This document shows positions 57,400 through 64,000 of a stretch of DNA of 64,000 nt, one piece after another. A program made the position numbers and the translations under genes. How positions within the stretch are numbered: the first letter of the stretch is position 1; every line of letters begins with the position of its first letter. Origin of the DNA: Symsagittifera roscoffensis (taxonomy: Eukaryota; Xenacoelomorpha; Acoela; Convolutidae). The notes below the pieces were generated by a model. It was not told the DNA's origin. It searched no databases and saw only the letters and a list, made by a program, of their open reading frames with translations. The stretch is taken from positions 6,296,386 to 6,360,385 of the forward strand of contig NC_087063.1 in assembly GCF_963678635.1 (NCBI RefSeq). The letters run 5' to 3'.

Positions 57400-58398
57400 G
57401 TATTCTTCTGTCCTTTCATTCAGGCGTTTTTCACTTCTGCTGATTTCTTGTCTGTTGCAGTTGATGTCTTTCTCTCTCGACGTGGGCTGCCCTCTCTAGT
57501 TCACTCATTCTTAAGGACATCTGTTCGTTCTGTTTTCCTATGCTGCCCACTATGTTGGTCAATGCTTATTCGATTGATGCTCCGTTGTCCACCAATCGCG
57601 TCACAAGTGGTGGTGTCACCCTATCGGTTCCAGGTAGATTGGTGCTGGTCGAGACTCGAGTCTTACTCCTCTGCATCGACGTTTCTTCATAATCCGCTTC
57701 TGGATCCGCCGGTGGGTTACTTGGCCCTGCATTTTTGTTCTTCCCAGGTTGCAGTTCCCAATTTGTCCCAGTCACAAAATCTCCTGACTGGTTTAATCCA
57801 TTTGTGGTCTTGTTTATTGTCCTGACCACACCAATTCGGTCCGTAGAGCCAGTCTCCCTATTGGTGTATGCATCGTTCTCCTGAGTCGAACTAATGAGGC
57901 TTATTTGAGATTCGAAGTCATCTTGTTCGTCATTGTCCTCCTCCTCTTCCTGGGTTTCTGCTTCCACGCCTGTACCAGCTCCCATGGTAAATGGAAAGAA
58001 ATTTCCCAAATTGTTCTTCACCCGTTCCGAAAACGAGGAAGACGTTGCCGGCTTCTCCGTCACCTCATGCATCATAGTGTTATCAGTTGGTGATAATGTA
58101 GTCGCCACGTTTTCAGTAGAGACGTCGGACAGTTCCGAAATCTCCTCTCAATCAAGAGCCCAGTGGAAGTGGCAAATTTTGGGCCTTTTTCTACCGGAGT
58201 AAATTCAAGCGCCAATCTTACATTCTCATTCCCTTCAGTTCCACGTCCTGCCCGATTCTCATCCAAGGCAGGGTCCGGATGGATCTCTACCTCTAACGTT
58301 GCCTTTTGTCCTTCGGAGGACTTTTGACTCCTGTCTTGAACCATTCCGCCTGAAACCTTCGTCGTTTTGTTGGTCCGGGTCCGTGCGATTCTTTCCAC
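57400..58398 (-). pseudogene. gag: Gag N-terminal region
   Basis: Frames 58398-58072 and 58108-57566 encode polar, acidic, low-complexity protein (EAETQEEEEDNDEQDDFESQ), ending TPPLVTRLVDNGASIE. It precedes the recognisable Gag and therefore marks the start of the element's protein. The exact start codon is uncertain. Confidence 0.6.
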
Positions 58399-60910
58399 AA
58401 AAGGGTCATTCCTTGATTTTCTTTGTTTCCTAGAGCTATCACTTAGTTTAGGTATCCTTCACTTGTCTAGACATTTTCTATTTCACTTCATACGCACTCA
58501 CTTATGCACTCAATTCGATTACTAAGGTTCAAATTGTTTGACTACTGATAATAATAACACAACAGAATAAATCCCAAAAATTCTGCTTAAATAGTGACCG
58601 CGAGTCCTTGTAAGTTATCACAGTACATCGTGTATACAATTAATTCACAACAATTGGTTATTGGTTATAATATATGAAGCTAGCACAAAATGATGATATC
58701 ATTATATTTAAAAGATAGTGTACTCGCTACCCAGTCAAGAACAATTGTTTTGGATTTAAAACCAAAAACGAAGGAAGATAAAAAAAAAACATTTTAAAAA
58801 AAGTATATGTATCGCACTTGGTCTGTTGCAATTCAATAGTCAAACTTATTTCTAAAGGCAGAGTTTCCCCTGTTCAGTGCCGCACTAAACAGACAAAACT
58901 TGAAGGTAGTAATGTTCTCAAGTGGGCGTCTAGTGCACCCACCGAGTCCTGTGTTACCTATCTGCCTTCGGATTGCCCGATCTAGACCTACTAAAAACCT
59001 CAAGGCAACCACATTTAAAGGCAATTTACCAGTGCAGTCACTAGTTTCTAGCCTGATTCCTAAAATCCTAATATTCTTTACTATGTATATCACTTCCTTC
59101 TGCGTACGCTTTAGAATCCTTAGAATCACGTGCCTTATACGAAAAAATAAATAATAAAAAAATTTATATTTTCATGACCCCTCCGGGTTAACAAAAAGAA
59201 GACCCTTCCGGATTGGCAAAATAGGACTTTTCCGGATTGGCAAAATTGGGACCCTTCCGGATTGGGGAAATGGGACCCTTCCGGATTGGTGAAAATGGGA
59301 ACCTTTCGGATTGGTGAAAATGGGACCCTTCCGGATTAGTGACAATGGGACCCTTCCGGATTAGTGACAATGGGACCCTTCCGGATTGGGGAAATTGGGA
59401 CCCTTCCAGATTGGTGAAAATGGGACCCTTCCGGATTGGTGAAAATGGGACCCTTCCGTATTGGTGAAAATAGGACCCTTCCGGATTGGTGAAAATGGGA
59501 CGCTTCCGGATTGGTGAAAATGGGACCCTTCCGGATAGGTGAAAATGGGACCTTCCGGATTGGTAAAAATGGGACCCTTCCGGATTGGTGAAAATGAGAC
59601 CCTTCCGGATTGAGACCCCTTCGGGTTCGTAATAGTAACTTTTCTTGGTCGATTAAAATTCACACCCGAGATCCTTCCGGATACGGGCTCCGAGGCTATT
59701 ATGCTGTATGAACTAACTAGGAAGGGTGTATTATGTCCCCAGACACTTCCGGATTGAAGCCTCTTATTTGGCAATTCTTCTTAACTGCGAAGGGTCTTAT
59801 AACTAGCCTAGTTTCGACTCAACTATCGTTTTCTGTGTTCCTTAGCCCTCCCTTTTTGTCGAGAACAGCGTAACATTGCCTTATTAAAACGTTTCTATCC
59901 TTTGGTAAAGGTATAAGGTCTTTCCAAAGTTTTTTTTACAAAAGGTGAAGGGTGTACCTTCACAAATTGGTGTTTTTGCTAAAAACAATCTTAGCAATTT
60001 TCTTTGCATACTTTTTCAGAAAACAAAAAGCTCTATGAGTAAGTTCACTTAATTTCTGATCTAATGGTACTAAAATGAACTGGATCTGTCCAGTAGTTTC
60101 AAAGTTATTAATCTAAACGTCTTTTTTCTAAAGTGCTAAATTTTTCGCCTAACTTTTTTCGCAATTCTTGTCCTATTGAAAAAATCCGGTCTAAAACGTT
60201 CCAGCTGAAAAAATTTGCCAAAAAACCATGCTTTTTGGACCCTCCGGATTGATGAATCCATAAAAATCAAACATGTTAAGTTCAAATTCACTAGAACCAG
60301 GAAGGTTATTGGCAACCGGGCTTAAAACCTGTCAATTAACAAGTGGGTGTTGTCCGAACAACAATTTTTTGGACCTAATGCAAAAACTTCGAAAAGCTTT
60401 CTGATTTTGTAGCGTTTTGCTTTTTCAAAAATCATCAAATCTTGTTTCTCGGTACCCGATCAGTTCCAACCACGTCTGAACTAAAATGACCGGTTTCTAC
60501 TAATTATACTAGTGCAGTTACGATGTAACTCAGTAGTTCAGCGTTTTTTTCCGAATCAAAAAACATCGATATCTCAAAAATCGCGATTTGTGGGGGATCA
60601 AAATATTACTATTTTCACCCTAAAAACCGGTCTGTATAGGAGTATTAATACGATATATAAGTATTAATACAGTAAATATATATACTTATGGGACCTACTG
60701 GTATATAGGTGAAAATAGTATGGAAGGGTAATCTTCCAGTCAGAAGCTAGATCCCGGAATCCGGAAGGCTTCCGCGTTCCAAAATACCCTTCCGCCCCGG
60801 TGGTGAAAGCCTTATTTAGATCATCCGCTTGTCGTGGAGCGCTCCTTAACGGTTCTGCCGGTCATGATGTTAAAAAAAGATAACACCAAGGAGCGCCATA
60901 AAAATTTGTA
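58399..60910 (-). other. Leader between 5' LTR and gag
   Basis: A leader of about 2.5 kb, non-coding apart from a 98-codon minus frame (59129-58833) with no recognised domain. It contains the minisatellite at 59195-59640. A TGGCGCTCC text lies about 12 bases inside the LTR edge on the minus strand and could be a primer-binding site, but I cannot match it to a tRNA. Confidence 0.4.
59195..59640. repeat. 25-bp minisatellite, about 17 units
   Basis: The consensus unit is GGGACCCTTCCGGATTGGTG plus AAAAT. Units vary at a few sites. The CCTTCCGGATT core resembles CCCTCCGGATTC in the LTRs (about 37117, 37857 and 61377). A 25-bp period rotates through all frames, so the peptides it yields are artefacts. 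Confidence 0.95.
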
Positions 60911-61830
60911 TGTAACATTTGCCCGGAAGTACATATCGACGGAAAATAAAGCTAGGTTCTAAAACGACTGGCTAGCTTCTAAACACAGCTCTACATGCTT
61001 TTCACCGTCTCTGCCATAGCCAGTTCTTTTGGTGGTCTTTCTAACATCGGGTCGACGAAAACGTTACTGTTTCCGGCTTCGGTCAGAACGCTCTAATTAA
61101 CTTAATTACATGCAAAATAGTGAGCTCATGGCTGGGTCTCAGTATCCCCAGACCACGAGGTCACTCCTAAAAGCAGGGCTTTAACATATTTACTATATTA
61201 CTATTGTTTTTGTTCAGTAGATAAAATCATCATCTCCATCGAAGATGGATCAACACTTTCCCTCAACTGCTAGCTTGTCATATTCAAAATGAATTTGATG
61301 TTAATTGAATTCAACTCAGGACATCCTCAGGAAGCTAAGTGTTTATAAAACAGAGAGTTACAGTTTTCTCCCGAGACCCTCCGGATTCTGGAATCAGGGC
61401 AAATAACCTTCCTATTTCCTCCCGGAAGGCTGGAGGGGTCGTCCCAATACCCTTCTTGGTTCTAGGGATTCGTGTTGTAACGATTGTAGCTGCACAATCG
61501 CTTCAACTCGGAATGGTCTTCTGAAAGTTGTTTTTTCTTCAATCTCGATCAGTATCGCACAATTGCCGTTCACTGTTTTTCTCCAGGATTTCTGTTGTTG
61601 TGTTAATTCGCAGCTTCCGTGTTCGCGAAAGATAAAATGGTTACGTGTCTTTCTTGCACAAAACGATATTTCAAAAATTCACAGGTAATTTCAAACTAAC
61701 CATTGTTTGTTCGTTAAAATGGACAATTAACACCCCTAATTTCATAAAAACCGGTAATCTTCCAGTCAGATGTATCAATAAAAAATCGAATCCAAACTTG
61801 CATTTTGGGACAATCTGGTCGAATGGCACA
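60911..61830 (-). repeat. Giant element 5' LTR (920 bp)
   Basis: TGTAACATTTGCCC .. GGTCGAATGGCACA. It is the only uninterrupted LTR in the window. It shares CTCATGGCTGGGTCTCAGTA, TCGAAGATGGATCAAC and CGGATTCTGGAATC with the other LTR copies. No polypurine tract abuts its high end, as expected for a 5' LTR. Confidence 0.8.
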
Positions 61831-62343
61831 AAATACAATATAAAATCGGAAAAAAATTCAATTCTTCAGGGCATCACAGCAGCTAAAAAGTAAGTTTTCG
61901 GTCTACTAAATCCTTTGGCACCGGGCACCCAATTCCCCTCTACCTCGGATATAACGCTCTGATTTCCTTAATCTCGCGGCACGGGAGGGAACTGTTCCGC
62001 TCCGGATATTCCACTGAAGCCTCCTTTCTTCCAGTCGGCTCCAGTTACGTGTCTTATCGTGCGTGATCGTCACGATAAGGGAATTAGTGTTCTTTCATTG
62101 GTTTTTCTCAACCGATTCTCGTCTTGTATATCCGGTTGTTTCTGTTATTATGATTTTTTTGCCAAATATGGCCGTTCTTCAAAACTTCCGGGAAATATTC
62201 CATCGTTAAATATTCCATCGTAAAATATTAAGTTCTAGAATATTCCGACCCTCCTTTTCATAACGAGTTCCTCTTTAACGTCATTAACGTCCATTTTGTT
62301 CTCGTCGGAGGGTTCAACTGTGCCAATCCGTCGGAGTGGCACA
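61831..62343 (-). repeat. Outer element 3' LTR, proximal part
   Basis: Continues the LTR text broken at 36558: ATTCAATTCTTCAGGGCATC corresponds to ATTCAACTCAGGACATCCTC at about 61309. It ends GTCGGAGTGGCACA, followed by TACTCCCCAGAC, the inverse of a polypurine tract. With 36207-36558 it makes an LTR of 865 bp, close to 920. Confidence 0.7.
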
Positions 62344-64000
62344 TACTCCCCAGACAGTCCCTTTCAATTCCCCCATTGAACGCACAACCATTGAAGTGGT
62401 GATCCAGTTTTCTACCTTCAACTTACAAATCGCATCAGAAAATTGATATTTGTCTACTCCACTTCAACTCACCCTGTGCCATAAATGGCATCGTACTACA
62501 TTTCAATGACTTCTAACTATTTCACAAAATTTGCATTATGAGGAGTGTTCTATATAAAATTTCTTTTTTGACTACTTATGTTATTTCTCCGTAAAACTTC
62601 TTCTCGCTCTTGCTGATTACAAAAAATTGGGACGTTGCTCGGCCACGCGCCCATCCAAATTAACTTAGTGTCCGTCGCCAAGTATAATCATTCATTTATG
62701 CCGTTGCCCTCAAAATTAAAATAAAAAAACTCTCTGTGGCTAGGAAGGGTAATGAGGTACTCACCCTCTTCGAGCAGGCGTACCCAAATCCTACCAGGTC
62801 GCCTTAAAGTGAAGATGTGTCCTACACAGGTTAAAAACTTCAGTCAGGTTTAAATAGGTAAATATAGTCACTTACGGTCTATATAAAAATAATCATCGAA
62901 CTAAATTTTTCTATTGTTTTTCAACAATTGCAACAATTCTTAGCAGTTTCAAACAATAACAAGGTCTGTTTTAATCAAACCTCAGCAAAACAAAAAGTTT
63001 GAAATTTTTCATTTCTCTCCAATCTTCTCTTCTTTAATCCTCACTCCATCGCTTCTTGTTGCTGCTCTCCCATTTCACTGTCTTCCAGGACTTTTTGTTG
63101 CATGTCCAGAGAGTTACGGGCCGTGCCCCAGCTTTCTTGCTCCAGAAACCTCTGTTTGCAGCAGGGTAGTAGATCCACGTTCACTTTCTGCTCCCTATTT
63201 CTGCAGAAACTGTTGTGCAGACACAGGCTGACGTTTCGCTCTAGGTGAGCTTGTAAGACCTCTTTCATCTCTCGTTCGGTGGTTGAAGACATCCGTGCTG
63301 CTCTCTTCACCGCGGTAGTCACAGCGTTCTTATGCGTCAGGAATACTCTCTTATAGGCTCCCGGTCCTATGTTCAGCTGGAAAGATCGATAGACTTCCAA
63401 GTTTCACTGCACGGAACCAAAGCATCAATCTTTGTTTTGCTCATATCATTTTTATCTCCTTCGGTATCCTCAGAACTTTGCAGGGCGGCATGAACAGATC
63501 CAGTCTCTTACTGATGCTCGCTCTGCTCAATTTCCTTGGAGTTCTGACGTGGTCAGCGCTGACCACCAGCATGGCGCTGACGATGTTGCTAGTTGATCAG
63601 GCAATCCCATGGAGAACAACTCCTGAGCATCCCAAACCAGTACTAGGATTGCTCTCTTGGGGTACTAAAACGTCTACGCCAGGCAGTGACACGGGTACTC
63701 CCCATGAGTCTGCAGGATTTTTCTCCCAGCTCGATGATCCGATGCCACCAGTGGGGATTCAATTTCCATCATCGTCTAATGTGTCTCATCTTTTTCATAT
63801 ATCGTGGGGAAATCGCTTGACATCATACCTCTCGCCTTCTTCTTCTGGAAATCACTGATTTCCTTCGCCCAACTTCCTTCGCCCAACTGGTTTCCTTCGC
63901 CCTACTTCACGAAGTCTTCTCCCACTATTTCTTCCAGCTCATCCTAAGACCTCTCCGGGACTGCCTCGAGGATCTTCCTCAGCAACTCATGGGATTTCTC
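62344..64000 (-). mobile_element. Second, related LTR element, 3' end only
   Basis: A polypurine-like TGGGGAGTA lies at 62352-62344. About 700 bp of 3' untranslated sequence and decayed coding follow towards higher coordinates, running off the window. Confidence 0.7.
63041..64000 (-). pseudogene. Terminal segment of the downstream tract, second copy
   Basis: Frame 63400-63041 encodes GPGAYKRVFLTHKNAVTTAV and LERNVSLCLHNSFCRNRE, clearly homologous to the 39161-40224 segment. Upstream, frames interrupted by stops read CKVLRIPKEIKMI and AKQRLMLWFRA, matching CKILKIPIEVKTI and ARKRLMAWFRA. The protein was therefore conserved between two diverged element families. It continues beyond the window. 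Confidence 0.65.

Larger units (their letters stand above)
36559..61830 (-). mobile_element. Giant Ty3/Gypsy-type LTR retrotransposon relic (about 25 kb)
   Basis: The 5' LTR is 61830-60911. The body on the minus strand is leader, gag, protease, RT, RNase H, integrase and a long downstream tract. The 3' LTR is 38276-37474 plus 36645-36559, split by a solo LTR. LTR ends are TGTGCCA/TGTGACA and TGTTACA, that is, TG..CA with a short inverted repeat. A purine-rich CGGGGAGTA precedes the 3' LTR and is a plausible polypurine tract. Gag-PR-RT-RH-IN order fits Ty3/Gypsy. Coding is broken by many frameshifts, stops and rearrangements, so this copy cannot be autonomous. Its base composition is clearly less AT-rich than the ANAPC1 introns. 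Confidence 0.85.

Noticed and set aside
59195-59640. Regularly spaced repeats suggesting a CRISPR array
   Set aside because: Units abut with no unique spacers, and the context is an animal LTR element.
59188-59774. Open minus-strand frames rich in Pro/Gly/Ser/His repeats
   Set aside because: They are translations of the 25-bp minisatellite. The unit is not a multiple of three and is equally open in several frames.
63478-63858. 126-codon plus-strand frame
   Set aside because: Antisense to the decayed coding tract of the second LTR element, whose minus strand has real homology to 39-40 kb; it has no recognisable domain.

Overview
The window is animal nuclear DNA, most likely from an invertebrate. 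It holds one large intron-containing housekeeping gene and a dense collection of transposable elements. The evidence is a spliced ANAPC1 gene with GT-AG introns, a CR1-like LINE with a 2A peptide, tRNA-headed SINEs and Ty3/Gypsy-type LTR elements. No bacterial gene organisation is seen. A 23-base run of N at 35224-35246 shows this is a scaffold joined across a gap. I cannot name the species.

Region 1 (1-30.1 kb, visibly AT-rich) is the minus-strand gene for anaphase-promoting complex subunit 1, plus its 3' flank. Five exons (30090-29718, 26824-23710, 17071-16851, 14283-14137, 7224-4404) join with consistent phases and collinear similarity to APC1 from end to end, about 2225 codons. The last exon carries one frameshift near 6697-6759. 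The large introns and the 3' flank are filled with repeats: four copies of a roughly 0.65-0.72 kb fold-back element, a shorter MITE, several SINE copies (two flank exon 4), and a recurrent repeat family of about 350 bp.

Region 2 (30.1-36.2 kb) has an intact 1065-codon CR1-like LINE polyprotein on the plus strand. It starts with a hydrophobic leader and a canonical 2A motif, followed by an APE-type endonuclease and a reverse transcriptase. After it come a scaffold gap, a decayed PHD-finger/coiled-coil ORF1-like relic and a divergent duplicated segment.

Region 3 (36.2-64 kb, visibly richer in GC) is a nest of LTR retrotransposons on the minus strand. A solo LTR (36646-37473) sits inside the 3' LTR of a roughly 25 kb element (36559-61830). 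That element sits inside the 3' LTR of a related element (36207-36558 plus 61831-62343), whose body runs off the window at 64000. The 25 kb element reads, in minus order: 5' LTR, long leader with a 25-bp minisatellite, Gag with two CCHC knuckles, aspartic protease, reverse transcriptase (YVDD), RNase H, integrase and C-terminal tail. It then continues with an unusual downstream tract of about 7.5 kb that begins with an SGNH/GDSL hydrolase and is otherwise unrecognised. It is broken by many frameshifts and stops, internal duplications and a 100-bp-arm palindrome, so it is a relic. A second copy of the tract's end at 63.0-64 kb shows that the tract belongs to the element family.

The observations most worth following are the SGNH-bearing 3' tract of the giant LTR element, the intact 2A LINE and the three-level LTR nesting.
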